Assembly (NCBI RefSeq): GCF_002949795.1
Contig: NZ_CP026692.1
Coordinates: 3,394,545-3,458,544, forward strand
DNA: 64,000 bases
Direction of reading: 5' to 3'
Source: Nostoc sp. 'Lobaria pulmonaria (5183) cyanobiont'
GTDB taxonomy: Bacteria > Cyanobacteriota > Cyanobacteriia > Cyanobacteriales > Nostocaceae
The notes below the pieces were generated by a model, which was not told the origin of the DNA, made no database searches, and worked only from the letters and a program-made list of their open reading frames with translations. This document shows positions 10,160 through 19,928 of this stretch, piece after piece (within the stretch, counting starts at the first letter, position 1; every line of letters starts with the position of its first letter). A program made the position numbers and the translations under genes.

Positions 10160-11197
10160 ATGAGTAGCCAATTAGAACAGTTTGCAAGTGATAATTCCTC
10201 TGGTATTTGTCCGGAAGCACTGGAATATATGATTAGGGCAAATCAAGGTAGTGTTCCAGCTTATGGAAATGATCAATGGACTCAAAAAGCAACAGATTAT
10301 TTTCGTGAACTCTTTGAAATTGATTGTGAAGTATTTTTTACCTTTAACGGTACGGCTGCAAATTCTTTATCTTTAGCTGCTCTTTGTCAGTCATATCACA
10401 GCGTCATTTGCCATGAGACATCTCACATAGAAACAGATGAATGTGGCGCACCTGAATTTGCATCTAATGGCTCAAAACTGCTACTTGCTCAAGGTAAAAA
10501 TGGCAAATTAACATCAGAAGCTATAGAGGCAATTGTTACTAAACGTACTGATATTCATTATCCCAAACCTAAAGTTATTAGCATTACACAATCAACGGAA
10601 TTAGGAACTTTATATTCTATTGAAGAACTTTTAAATATTAAAGAAGTTGCAAACAAATATAACTTAAAGATTCACATGGATGGCGCTCGTTTTGCAAATG
10701 CAGTTGCTGCTATGAATAAAAGCCCTGCTGAAATTACTTGGAAAACTGGAGTGGATGTATTGTGCTTTTGTGGTACCAAGAATGGAATGGCATTAGGTGA
10801 AGCCATTCTTTTCTTCAACAAAGCCCTAGCAGAGGATTTTGATTATCGATGCAAGCAAGCAGGCCAGCTAGCTTCAAAAATGCGGTTTATTTCTGCTCCT
10901 TGGTTGGGCTTATTAGAAACTGGTGCTTGGCTAAAAAATGCCAGACACGCCAATCAATGTGCTGAATACTTAGAAAATCAACTATTAAATATAGAAGGCG
11001 TTGACTTGATGTTTCCTAGAGAAGCCAACGCCGTATTTGTAAAATTACCTGAAGAAGTCATTCACAGCTTAAAAGCAAAGAACTGGCAGTTTTATACATT
11101 TATTGGTGTGGGAGGAGTACGTTTTATGTGTTCTTGGAACACTACTCAATCAAGGATTGATGAATTAGTTGGTGATATTAAAAACGCAAAAAAGTAA
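10160..11197 (+). CDS. ltaE: Low-specificity L-threonine aldolase-like PLP enzyme
   Basis: A 345-residue fold-type I PLP enzyme that would cleave L-threonine/allo-threonine to glycine and acetaldehyde. Residues follow the threonine-aldolase/beta-eliminating lyase pattern: DNSSG at 11-15, FNGTAAN (62-68), HETSHIETDECGAPE (85-99), HMDGAR (172-177) with the cofactor-binding Asp, and the Schiff-base lysine in FCGTKNG (K207). Length is standard. The frame begins at the first ATG after a very AT-rich leader. It is monocistronic; a hairpin follows at 11265. Confidence 0.9.
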   Translation: MSSQLEQFASDNSSGICPEALEYMIRANQGSVPAYGNDQWTQKATDYFRELFEIDCEVFFTFNGTAANSLSLAALCQSYHSVICHETSHIETDECGAPEFASNGSKLLLAQGKNGKLTSEAIEAIVTKRTDIHYPKPKVISITQSTELGTLYSIEELLNIKEVANKYNLKIHMDGARFANAVAAMNKSPAEITWKTGVDVLCFCGTKNGMALGEAILFFNKALAEDFDYRCKQAGQLASKMRFISAPWLGLLETGAWLKNARHANQCAEYLENQLLNIEGVDLMFPREANAVFVKLPEEVIHSLKAKNWQFYTFIGVGGVRFMCSWNTTQSRIDELVGDIKNAKK

Positions 11198-11264
11198 GTG
11201 ACCTAGCCTACTTGTGTCATGTCCGCATAAGTTAGTTATGATTCCCATAGTCATTGCACCCCAC

Positions 11265-11310
11265 CATTTGATCTGACTTTTCCACATCCCGTGAAAAGTC
11301 AGATCAAATG
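11265..11310 (+). terminator. Perfect 18-bp stem-loop downstream of ltaE
   Basis: The arm at 11265-11282 (CATTTGATCTGACTTTTC) is repeated inverted and without mismatch at 11293-11310 around a 10-base loop. It lies 67 bases after the aldolase stop. TTGTTTTGG follows on the plus strand, which is only weakly T-rich. It could be a terminator or a solo inverted repeat left by a mobile element. Confidence 0.55.
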
Positions 11311-11903
11311 TTGTTTTGGAATTAGAGAAAAATTCGTAACCGCGTTTGCGATCGCACGACAAGCACAAATTCTCCCACCAGTCAACAAACAGCTTGTCAC
11401 TTTTAGCACTGAATTTCAATTACTGTATTGTATATATATACTGTGTTTTGTCCAGAATACTTTCTGAGCAAGCTTTTTGAGACTTAATGGCAAAAGTCAG
11501 GTCTAAAAGAAAAAGGTAAGAAATCTATAAAGTGTAAAGTATTGTTGCATAAGCGTTTTTTTAGTACGACCTTGCAACGCTTTTTCTGGGTTGTACCAGT
11601 CGCAATTGGGGGAGCCAAACCAATGCTACAAAGAAGGTTATCTAATACTGGTTCGTTAGTAAATAGGTAGGCACAATTAAACCGAACTGTATAAACTTAT
11701 ATAAAGCACCATAAACGCTTTGAATATAAGCTCTTAAGCAATTTATATCTATTAATATATTTGTATTTTTTTTAGCGTCCACCTACTTATTACGCCTTTA
11801 AGCTTGGATATAAAATTTATAAATTTTCTCAAAGTAGATTTTATAAATCAACAATATCCTTCATACTTTAAAACAGTAATCCTACGTAAAATTCAAGGAA
11901 GGG
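11311..11903. other. Gap before the STAND NTPase gene
   Basis: AT-rich, with TATA-like runs (around 11430 and 11750) and several copies of GTTGCATAA/TTGCAACGC-like words. I recognise no gene. A short plus-strand stretch near 11325-11405 stays open but has no start and no recognisable content. Confidence 0.35.
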
Positions 11904-14132
11904 ATGCCAATGACATCTCTATTACAGCGACTAAGTGCAGAACGAAATCGCAGATTTGTAGGACGTGGGCGGGAAGTGGAGCTATTTATTGATGCGATCG
12001 CATCAAGAGAATTACCTTTTCACATTTTGCACGTCTTTGGCCCTGGCGGTGTGGGCAAGACAACCCTCATGCAGCAGTTTTTGCGGTTTTGTGAACGATC
12101 AAAAACCTCAACTATCTACGTAGAAGCACGTAATATAGAAGCTGCGCCAGAATCTTTTATTAGCACGTTGCGTTCGTTGATGGGATTGAATGAATCAGAT
12201 TCTCCTTTGCACGTGCTAGCCCAAAGACAAGAACGTAATGTAATTTTTATTGATACCTATGAAGCTATTACCCAGCTAGATGAATGGTTGCGGGAAGGAT
12301 TCTTACCCCATTTGTCTGTTGATACCTTAATTGTGATTGCTGGACGCAATCCCCCCTCATCTGGTTGGTGTAGCGATCCAGGTTGGCAAGCTTTGATGCA
12401 CACTTTCCCTCTACGCAACCTTACCCCAGAAGAAAGTCAAACTTATCTCACCACACGAGATATTCCCACCACACAACACCAGACGATTCTAGAATTTACC
12501 CACGGACATCCTTTAGCATTATCTTTGGTTGCTGAGGTGTTTGCTCAGGGAAAAGAAATCTCTTTTCAAGCAGAATCTGCTCCGAATGTTGTTAAAACAC
12601 TGTTGTCAAGATTCATAAAAGAAGTACCAACGCCCCTACACCGTATGGCTTTAGAAGCTTGTGCGGTGATCCGGCTGACTACCGAAGCCGGACTAAATCA
12701 AATATTGGCTCTGCCTCAAAATACTTTGGCTGGTAAGGCTCACTCTTTAGGGGAAATACTTGATGTTCATGATTTATTTGAGTGGTTGCGCGGATTGTCG
12801 TTTATCGAATCAGGGCAATTGGGTTTATTTCCCCACGATTTAGCACGTGAAGTTTTAATTGCTGACTTGCGTTGGCGTAATTCGGAATTTTACACTGAAT
12901 TACACCACCGAGCGCGTCAATATTATACTAAACGACTAGGACAAACCCAAGGGCAAGAAAAGCATCGAGTGCTACTTGATTATATTTTTTTGCATCGGGA
13001 TAACTCGGCAATTCGATCCTGTTTCACCTGGGGTGAGCAAAGTAGTTTATTGACGGACTCACTACGGGAAACTGACAAAACCGCACTCCTGGGGATGGTG
13101 GCAGAATACGAAGGCGAAGAATCAGCAAAAATAGCAGATCACTGGTTGAAGCGCCAACCGCAGAATGTAGTAGTATTTCGTGACTTGCACTCCGAACCTG
13201 CGGGATTTGCAATGATGGTGGCATTGCAGACAGCAACTGTTGAAGATTTGAGTGCAGATCCGGGCGCTCTGGCATCTTGGCAATATCTGCAAACTCATGC
13301 ACCATTACGCCCTAGCGAAGGCGCAACTATTTTCCGCTTTTGGATGGCGCGGGACACTTATCAAGCTGTTTCCCCCACCCAAAGTCTAATTTTCATTAAT
13401 TTTGTGCAGTATTTTCAGAAAACACCGGGGTTAGCATACACCTTCCTACCTTGTGCCCAAGCCGATAGTTGGACAGCAATGTTGAACTACTTCGACTTAA
13501 CACGACTTTCTGAAACTGATTTTACAGTTGAGGGAAGACACTATGGTGTTTATGCCCATGACTGGCGAATTGTGTCACCTGCCGCATGGAAGGAAATTTT
13601 GGCCCGAAAAGAGGTTACAACTGCCGGAGAATCTGTAGACAATACTCCAGTCGGTGAACCTCTGTTAGTTCTTAGTCAGCCAGAATTTGTGGAGGCGGTG
13701 CAGAATGCCTTACGTAACTTTAGTTGTCCTCATGTATTACAGAATAATCCATTAGTGCGATCGCGAAGCGTACAGGAAGTGTTGTGGCGCTTAGTGTCAG
13801 AACAAGTTGCCACAAAAGCAAGTATGAACAAGAGTCCAAACGAGACTCAACTCTCTGAGCAGCCGGATGGGCACTTAGGCGATGCCTGCGGTGGGCAAAG
13901 CCAACGCGTTAAGGTTTTACAAAATCTAGTGAAACAAGCAGTTGAATCCTTACAATCATCCCCGCGTGATGAAAAACTCTATCGCGCTGTTTATCGAACT
14001 TATTTAAATCCCGCCCCCACGCAAGAACAAGCAGCTGAGTTACTAGATTTGCCTTTCAGTACCTATCGCCGTCATCTGAAAGCTGGGATGACAAGAGTTA
14101 CAGATATTTTATGGCAAGGAGAAATTAGCTAA
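11904..14132 (+). CDS. STAND-type NTPase with C-terminal HTH-like region
   Basis: A 742-residue cytoplasmic ATPase. Residues 18-60 begin the NTPase (FVGRGREVELFIDAI, then Walker A GPGGVGKT at 46-53). NVIFIDTYEA near 115 is Walker B, VIAGRNPP is the sensor strand, and LRNLTPEESQTYL introduces the helical/winged lid. This is the arrangement of NB-ARC-like STAND proteins. The middle (about 400-570) is unassigned and could be GNAT-like. The last 70 residues carry an HTH-like run (PTQEQAAELLDLPFSTYRRHLKAG). There is no TPR/WD repeat tail. Either ATG 11904 or ATG 11910 fits the AAGGAAGGG upstream. Role unknown; signalling or regulation is inferred. Confidence 0.75.
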   Translation: MPMTSLLQRLSAERNRRFVGRGREVELFIDAIASRELPFHILHVFGPGGVGKTTLMQQFLRFCERSKTSTIYVEARNIEAAPESFISTLRSLMGLNESDSPLHVLAQRQERNVIFIDTYEAITQLDEWLREGFLPHLSVDTLIVIAGRNPPSSGWCSDPGWQALMHTFPLRNLTPEESQTYLTTRDIPTTQHQTILEFTHGHPLALSLVAEVFAQGKEISFQAESAPNVVKTLLSRFIKEVPTPLHRMALEACAVIRLTTEAGLNQILALPQNTLAGKAHSLGEILDVHDLFEWLRGLSFIESGQLGLFPHDLAREVLIADLRWRNSEFYTELHHRARQYYTKRLGQTQGQEKHRVLLDYIFLHRDNSAIRSCFTWGEQSSLLTDSLRETDKTALLGMVAEYEGEESAKIADHWLKRQPQNVVVFRDLHSEPAGFAMMVALQTATVEDLSADPGALASWQYLQTHAPLRPSEGATIFRFWMARDTYQAVSPTQSLIFINFVQYFQKTPGLAYTFLPCAQADSWTAMLNYFDLTRLSETDFTVEGRHYGVYAHDWRIVSPAAWKEILARKEVTTAGESVDNTPVGEPLLVLSQPEFVEAVQNALRNFSCPHVLQNNPLVRSRSVQEVLWRLVSEQVATKASMNKSPNETQLSEQPDGHLGDACGGQSQRVKVLQNLVKQAVESLQSSPRDEKLYRAVYRTYLNPAPTQEQAAELLDLPFSTYRRHLKAGMTRVTDILWQGEIS

Positions 14133-14565
14133 CAGCGAAAATTCCGAGTGCGAGTGCGAAATGATTTTGTGAGAGAGGATTTTAAAGACTCAAATTCAGC
14201 CAAAAAAGCTTTTCAGCCTGTGACAAACTAATTTCAAAGTAGCCTATTATGCACAAAGCAGTTATTAAAAAAATGAAGATATATCGTTTCATATTTTCCT
14301 CAAAATAAGATTTTCTGACAAACTCATCACATATAACTAGCAATGAATTAGATAGATTAGAACTATCCTTGGTTATTGCTACTTTTGGAGTTTAGATTCA
14401 GCCATTAACAGGCGATTGTCCGTTAAATTAATACCAATTATCCATTAAGACGCACTTAAGTTTTATTAAACAAACAGCCAAGTATACAAAGAAAGAAATT
14501 AGTTATTAAGTGCAAGTTTACAGAGAATTGGTATAAGTAATGAATCTGGATGATTCATTTAGAGG
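14133..14565. other. Gap between STAND NTPase and PEP-CTERM genes
   Basis: Convergent intergenic DNA without a recognisable gene. Two inverted words, ATACCAATTATC near 14432 and GAATTGGTATAAG near 14525, could pair across about 90 bases. Confidence 0.35.
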
Positions 14566-15279
14566 TTAGTTGACAGATTTTAGCTTTTTTAGTTTGCGCT
14601 TTAGTCTTAAGGTGCTACCAAGAATCCCAAAGACTACTGTGCTAGCGATTGAAGAAGGTTCGGGGACAAGTGTAATATTGCCAGGGCCTGTGATGGTATT
14701 GGTAAAAGTACCAAAACTGTTATTGCTATTGTCAAATCCAGTAGTTACTAAAAAGTATTGATTATTGGCAGTTAAGCTCAAGCCGCTAAAACCAGATGTG
14801 CCCTCATCTGGGAAAGGATCATTCCCACTGAGTAAATTAACTAATGGGGTAGTTGGGTTGAAGCTGTTTTGGTACAAGAACTGGATGCCCAGGAAAGCTT
14901 GAGAACCTACAACATTATATGAGCCTGTAGTATCAACAAAGAAAGGCTGGCTGTAATAAGGGACAGCAGTACCATTACTAGAAAGTGATGTGGGTGGGTT
15001 AGTACCACCTTCAAACCCTTCCGTTTGCGGACGGTTAAAAGTTGGTGCATTTGTTGTATCACCAGAATATGATATGGTGGATGCCTGAGATGGCAAGATA
15101 ACACTTACAGATAGAGCGATCGCAGCAGAGGTAATAGGAATTGAACGTCTTAGCAATTTTTGCCAAAAATTAAATGAATACTCACTCAAACTCTGAAGCT
15201 TGGCTGTTTGTGAAAATTTGGCACAGCGATGAGATAGATTGTTTTCTGAGACGATGGATTCTTTAATTGCTTGTGACAT
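14566..15279 (-). CDS. PEP-CTERM sorting-domain exported protein
   Basis: A 237-residue predicted surface or extracellular protein. A hydrophobic export segment at about 46-66 ends ILPSQAS. The C-terminus has the full PEP-CTERM tripartite signal: VPEPSSIAS, a hydrophobic stretch (TVVFGILGSTL) and a basic tail (RLKRKLKKLK). The mature part is Ser/Thr/Gly/Asn-rich with FSGLSLTANNQYFLVTTGFDN, suggesting a beta-sandwich. Such proteins are processed by exosortase; none is encoded here. The cargo function is unknown. The very long N-terminal region before the signal segment hints that translation may begin at a later start. Confidence 0.85.
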   Translation of the reverse strand: MSQAIKESIVSENNLSHRCAKFSQTAKLQSLSEYSFNFWQKLLRRSIPITSAAIALSVSVILPSQASTISYSGDTTNAPTFNRPQTEGFEGGTNPPTSLSSNGTAVPYYSQPFFVDTTGSYNVVGSQAFLGIQFLYQNSFNPTTPLVNLLSGNDPFPDEGTSGFSGLSLTANNQYFLVTTGFDNSNNSFGTFTNTITGPGNITLVPEPSSIASTVVFGILGSTLRLKRKLKKLKSVN

Positions 15280-15321
15280 ATAGTTGTTCAGGGTTGTTTT
15301 TACAAAACTGAGTGCTTTTGT

Positions 15322-16812
15322 CTAGTTCCAGGGATGAGCGAGTAAAGCCTGTGAAGTAATACCTAAGCCAATTAGGGTAATACACAAGGCGCTTGCCACA
15401 GGTAACATTTTTATCTTGGGTATCTGAAGTGGCAAATGCTCAAACCGATTTTTGGCGTAGACGAGCATTAAGCCGATTCCAGTTAGTACTGCTGCTAGAC
15501 CTAAGCTAAAGGCAGACACCAGCGCTAGTCCAAAGCCAACTCGTCCCATTGCGATCGCACTCAGCAACACTACTAAGGCTGAAGGACAAGGTAACAAGCC
15601 GCCCGATATTCCCAGCGCAAGTAGGCTAGACCACTTCATGGAAGCACCGTCAGGTGGTAGATGTGAATGCTCATGATGTACATGGTCATGGTGATGGTGA
15701 TGATGCAAGTCGTGGCCGTGTTGATGACTATGTACATGGTCGTGCGAATGAGAGACTTGAGTCCCTTGCAATCGACTGATAAACAAATTCAGACCAATTA
15801 CAGTTACCACTACACCAGAGAGTATGCTTAACCAAGGGTACAATTGCTCTGTCAAAATAAACTGGGATGTGCCAAGAGTGACTAACCCTAGAGCAAATAT
15901 GCCAGCAGTATGGGTAATCGTCATAATCAACCCCAGAAATAGGGCGTGTTGGGCATTACTGCGGGAACCCACCAAATAAGCACCGACTATCGTTTTCCCA
16001 TGACCAGGGGAGAGGGCGTGTAAACCACCCCATAAAAAGGCGATCGCTAGAGCTATTAGAATAGTCAGGAAATTATGATTTTCCTGGGTAATTAGGCTAG
16101 TAAATACATCGTTGCTTCTTCCTGTCAAAGCATTATCTAAACGGCTGAATGATTTAACAGACGGTGGAAGCGCTTGTTCACTCGATGTCAGAGACGGATT
16201 GAGTTTAAAGTCAATCCGCCGCTGGTCGAGAGGACTGCTAAGTAACTCAGTGGGGTAATCTCTCAAACGGTTGGTGATACTCAAAGAGGTGAAATCACCT
16301 TGAATAGGAACGCCATTTGCAGCCACAGTTATCTCACGCCAGCCCAAGCGCTGTGGATAAAACTGATCTTCAAACTCGATTAACTGATTCGCGCCTACTA
16401 ACTCCGTTATCCCCTGAAAATTACAACTCAGCCGCAGTGTAGATAATCCTCCGACACCTGGAGGAAATTCGACTGTTGATTCGATCAAAGACAGTGCTAA
16501 AGGCTGTTTATTGATTAACAGTTCCAAATGTGAATTGACTTCCTGGCATTTTTGGTTGGGGTATCGAACCGTCTCTACAGGTTCAGCTTGGCGATCGCGA
16601 TTAGTATCTAAATGATTAATTTCCTGAAAAGCCGGAATCTCTGCCATATCTAGAACATAATCAATCCCTACACCATCCGGGGCTACCTGCACTCCTGCGT
16701 AGTGATTGATGGTAAAATTGCCTAAAGGATGGGCATCCGCCTTCGGCATCCAAAATAAACATATTGCGATGATTGCAGTACTCCAAGCCAAGTAATGTAG
16801 CAGCTTTTTCAT
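15322..16812 (-). CDS. NicO-family nickel/cobalt transporter with His-rich loop
   Basis: A 496-residue membrane protein. The signal-like helix (about 8-27) ends KADA, and a periplasmic domain follows from HPLGNFTINHY to about 240. Then come six or so membrane helices with HALSPGHGKT (265-274), the metal-binding signature of the NicO/RcnA group. A cytosolic His-rich loop at 355-384 (about fifteen His) lies before GISGGLLPCPSALVVLL. The His loop and first-helix HxxxxxHG-type motif indicate Ni2+ or Co2+ as substrate; direction of transport cannot be read. It is the last gene of an operon with the TPR and DUF4331 genes; all three share the minus strand. Confidence 0.85.
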   Translation of the reverse strand: MKKLLHYLAWSTAIIAICLFWMPKADAHPLGNFTINHYAGVQVAPDGVGIDYVLDMAEIPAFQEINHLDTNRDRQAEPVETVRYPNQKCQEVNSHLELLINKQPLALSLIESTVEFPPGVGGLSTLRLSCNFQGITELVGANQLIEFEDQFYPQRLGWREITVAANGVPIQGDFTSLSITNRLRDYPTELLSSPLDQRRIDFKLNPSLTSSEQALPPSVKSFSRLDNALTGRSNDVFTSLITQENHNFLTILIALAIAFLWGGLHALSPGHGKTIVGAYLVGSRSNAQHALFLGLIMTITHTAGIFALGLVTLGTSQFILTEQLYPWLSILSGVVVTVIGLNLFISRLQGTQVSHSHDHVHSHQHGHDLHHHHHHDHVHHEHSHLPPDGASMKWSSLLALGISGGLLPCPSALVVLLSAIAMGRVGFGLALVSAFSLGLAAVLTGIGLMLVYAKNRFEHLPLQIPKIKMLPVASALCITLIGLGITSQALLAHPWN

Positions 16813-16830
16813 AAAGAACTCCCTGTGGCG

Positions 16831-16863
16831 TTATTTTAGATTTTAGATTTTAAATTTTGGATT
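16831..16863. repeat. STRR-type repeat (TTTTAGA units)
   Basis: Tandem heptamer-like units (TTTTAGA, TTTTAAA, TTTTGGA) lie just upstream of the NicO gene start. It probably belongs to the same repeat class seen at 9482 and 20672. Confidence 0.6.
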
Positions 16864-16966
16864 GACCCCACTGATAAACGGATAGAGCTTGAAGATTTTA
16901 AATCTGCGATTTGTCTCACCCACAAGGGTTAAGGTATGAACTTGGAATTAGCAATCAATCTAAAAT

Positions 16967-18337
16967 TTAAAATCCCAAATCCAAAATTGCTTGACGAGCT
17001 TCATCAGCATACTTGTGATGAAATTGAGGATTGAGGCTAACAGCTTGAGTTAATCGCTTGATTGCTTCCTCACGCTTATTTAAGTGAAACGCAATCATGC
17101 CAGCATGAAATTGCAGCAAAGCATCTTCTGTTCCGAAGCGAGTTGCCCGTTGGGCTGCCCGTTGCGCTTCTTCCCATTCCCCATTAGCCGCAGCTGCCCA
17201 AGCCAAAGTATCCTCTGCATATACATCGTCTCGCACTGCTACTTCACTACGGGCAATCTGTAGAGCCTCTGTTAAATGAATTGCGTGTTCGGTGTAGTAG
17301 ACTGCCAAAGCGCGATCGTAGATTCCTTTAACCTTGCTCAGGTAAGCGACTACCCCAATTAAATCTTCAGTTTCAGTTGCGCCTTTTTCGTCTCCCAGAG
17401 CCAGTTGAGCATCTGCTTTATACCCCAGCGTTTCTACCAACGGCATCAATTCTATACCCTGATTTGCGGTATTCAGAGCATCCTGCCATCGATGCTGTGC
17501 CGCATAGAGGCGGGCCAGTCCTGTAAACACAGCTATATGCCGTGGGAAGAGGTCAAAAGCTTCCCGATATCGCTGCTCAGACAGGGCAAAATCACCGGCT
17601 GCAAAAGCAAGATCCCCTGTCCGCACATGAAACCAAGCGCGAGTTTCTGCGCTCGTCGTGTAGAAAGAATCCATCTCCTGCATAGCTTCATCTAGCAGTT
17701 TTCGCGCTGAGGCTAAATTGCCAGTTAACTCTAAATAACGAGCTAAAACCGCGTTATGACCAGAGTTCGATTCTTCCTGTGCAAGGTTCTGCAAGAGTTG
17801 ATGAGTTATTTCATAATCACCCAACTCCATCTGAATTGATGCCCTCAGCGAGACAATATTGGAATTGTCAACAGATGAATTATTTAACACATCTGAAGCT
17901 GACCGAAATTGATGTTGAGATAGTAAAGCTGATGCTAAGAGCATAGAAGAAACATCATTATGGCGCGGCTGTATTGCCAGGGATCTACGTGCCGCTTGTT
18001 CTGCTCGTAACACATCGTCTATATCTCCAATTTCTCGAAAGCGCCTCAAATATTGATCGGCTAACAGACGTAAAAATATTGAGGAATCGGGAGATTGGGC
18101 AACTTTCTCCTCATAGACGCTGATAATATGCGATCGCTGTAAATAATCGGGGAAGACTAAATCTGACTGCTGAACTGGTAATATCTGCCTAGAATTAACA
18201 GTCAGCAGTTGCACAAGAGAGGAATATGTGCCTAACTTACCATTGGTGTAGCCTAGACTTAGCGCTTGTGTATCACAGGGTCTTAGTAAAACCAGTAGGC
18301 TAGTCAGCACTAACACCCATAGTATTCTTAGATACAT
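16967..18337 (-). CDS. Exported tetratricopeptide-repeat protein
   Basis: A 456-residue protein with an N-terminal signal peptide (LRILWVLVLTSLLVLLRP, cleavage near TQA). It then consists almost wholly of TPR-like helical pairs, for example AEQAARRSLAIQPRHNDVSSMLLASALL near 130 and ALNTANQGIELMPLVETLGYKADAQLALGD near 300, with the last repeat AIKRLTQAVSLNPQFHHKYADEARQAI at the C-terminus. TPR arrays bind partner proteins. It starts 5 bases after the DUF4331 stop and lies before the NicO transporter, so a periplasmic accessory role in metal handling is inferred. No catalytic motif is visible. Confidence 0.8.
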   Translation of the reverse strand: MYLRILWVLVLTSLLVLLRPCDTQALSLGYTNGKLGTYSSLVQLLTVNSRQILPVQQSDLVFPDYLQRSHIISVYEEKVAQSPDSSIFLRLLADQYLRRFREIGDIDDVLRAEQAARRSLAIQPRHNDVSSMLLASALLSQHQFRSASDVLNNSSVDNSNIVSLRASIQMELGDYEITHQLLQNLAQEESNSGHNAVLARYLELTGNLASARKLLDEAMQEMDSFYTTSAETRAWFHVRTGDLAFAAGDFALSEQRYREAFDLFPRHIAVFTGLARLYAAQHRWQDALNTANQGIELMPLVETLGYKADAQLALGDEKGATETEDLIGVVAYLSKVKGIYDRALAVYYTEHAIHLTEALQIARSEVAVRDDVYAEDTLAWAAAANGEWEEAQRAAQRATRFGTEDALLQFHAGMIAFHLNKREEAIKRLTQAVSLNPQFHHKYADEARQAILDLGF

Positions 18338-18342
18338 AAACT

Positions 18343-19617
18343 TTACAAAGGATTACCTAAATAAGGGAAGGTAGGAAGAAAGTTGGCATTATTAGGCCCA
18401 ACATTATCGCTAGTCAGCCCCGGAATTTTACCTGTAGAAATGCCTGTAACTGCATCACCAAAGACAACAGATGCTGTTACATCGATTACGTCATCTTTTG
18501 GTCTTCTACCACCAAAATTTTTGCCTAACTGAGTACCAAAATAACTACCGCTAGGTTTAGAAAGGTCAGCTTGGATCACATCAGGAATCGCCACTGAGAT
18601 TACTGCATCGGCTATGCCTTTAGGTCTACCGATTGCTTTCACAAAGGCTTGAATGAATTGGGACTGATTGCTAGCGTCTTTTGTTGGTGTCTGAAGATTA
18701 CTATTATTATGAGCTTTAAAGTCCATAAAAAGTTCATTCAGGGCTGGAACTGCTAACCGCTCAATCTGAGCAAAATGCCCGTTTCTGAGTCTAGGAGTTT
18801 TAACACTAGTTGTGATCCAAACACCAATTTTGCCTTTACCAAGCAGTTTCCTGGGTAGTTCGGCAATAATTGAGTGGACATTGAATGGGGCTAGAGTGTC
18901 TTTTGCTTGTCCAGGTGGTCTAAAGGTAAGAACTGTGAAGGGAGGACTGGGATTAGGCTGAAGGCTATAGTTCCGATCCGGGATGATTTTGAAGAACTGT
19001 TCCAAATCGAAAAAGAACGGGTCTTTGCGTGTCCCAACAAAGAACTTCATGCCGTTATATGCGGCGAATGTTTGGTTGAGTTGCCCTGTCCAACTTACTG
19101 GAAGCAAAGCTGACTCTGTTCCTACTGTGGTTGGACGACATGGGCCGCGGACTGTGACAGTTTGCTGTGAGCCTTTACCATTTACATTTAATTGGAGTAC
19201 GACATCTTCAATACTGTCGCCAGTGTTATCAATCTTGAATTGATAAAGAACGTTTGGATCGAATGGTCTTTTTTCACCAGAAACGATCAGAGGGTCGAAA
19301 TCCATCACTAAGACAACATTTTTGGGGTTTGTCGGACTCTCAAACACAAACAAATCTGTGAGATCCGCAGCAGTCAGCTTAGTGGCAAGAAAAGTTGTGT
19401 CCTGGTGATCTGAAGCCAAAGCTTTAGGGGTTGCATAGGTTAGGACTACCAGCAAAATAGCGACAAATGCCACTATGGGACGAAAAAAACGAGTAGCTTT
19501 AGTCCAATATAGCGATCGCTTGATGGAAAGAAATACCATATTTTGGACTGCTTTATCTATGAGTAACCTGCCTTCAGTTGCTATAAAAGACGTGATACTC
19601 CGAGCATTTATTCTCAT
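18343..19617 (-). CDS. DUF4331 family exported protein
   Basis: A 424-residue secreted protein. A hydrophobic signal helix at about 46-66 (PIVAFVAILLVVLTYATP) ends KALAS, directly followed by DHQDTTFLATKLTAADLTDLFVFE, the typical opening of DUF4331. Then come VLVMDFDPL, YQFKIDNTGDS and FVGTRKDPFFFDLEQFF. The C-terminal half has RLAVPALNELF and DVIDVTASVVFGD, again family-typical. Function is unknown. It is the first gene of an operon with the TPR gene (5-base gap) and the NicO transporter, which is the main clue. The annotated start gives about 45 residues before the signal helix; the internal Met at residue 28 is an alternative. Confidence 0.85.
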   Translation of the reverse strand: MRINARSITSFIATEGRLLIDKAVQNMVFLSIKRSLYWTKATRFFRPIVAFVAILLVVLTYATPKALASDHQDTTFLATKLTAADLTDLFVFESPTNPKNVVLVMDFDPLIVSGEKRPFDPNVLYQFKIDNTGDSIEDVVLQLNVNGKGSQQTVTVRGPCRPTTVGTESALLPVSWTGQLNQTFAAYNGMKFFVGTRKDPFFFDLEQFFKIIPDRNYSLQPNPSPPFTVLTFRPPGQAKDTLAPFNVHSIIAELPRKLLGKGKIGVWITTSVKTPRLRNGHFAQIERLAVPALNELFMDFKAHNNSNLQTPTKDASNQSQFIQAFVKAIGRPKGIADAVISVAIPDVIQADLSKPSGSYFGTQLGKNFGGRRPKDDVIDVTASVVFGDAVTGISTGKIPGLTSDNVGPNNANFLPTFPYLGNPL

Positions 19618-19928
19618 AGTTGCCCTTTTTGAGGTGTTTAGCCTCTACTGTTGGTGTGGAAATAGCAAGTTGATTTGGATTTCAAAAAAGACTGCGGATA
19701 TTACCGAAGCGCTTCACAGCTTATTTGCTCTTACTACTCACTTTCCAGACCAAAACTTGCTCATTTCTTGCTCACCCTTATCTATATTGATTTTCTACTG
19801 AGGAATAAAAATTCTATTCTGACTTTTTGATTACTTGTGCTGATTTCCATCAATAAAGCCCTCAGAAAATCTCTGAGGGCATTGATGAATATCTATGTCA
19901 CTCATCAAGTGCGGAAATGTCTTTTACC
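19618..19928. other. Gap upstream of the DUF4331 operon
   Basis: It should carry the operon promoter. I see no metal-regulator operator that I can name. It contains the hairpin at 19858-19880. Confidence 0.35.
19858..19880. terminator. GC-rich hairpin
   Basis: GCCCTCAGA (19858-19866) and TCTGAGGGC (19872-19880) form a perfect 9-bp stem with a 5-base loop. It lies just downstream of the rpsU fragment on the minus strand and has the look of an rpsU terminator, though no long T run follows. Confidence 0.5.

Noticed and set aside
11165-11419. 84-residue minus-strand ORF
   Set aside because: It crosses the perfect hairpin at 11265 and the end of the aldolase gene and has no domain content.
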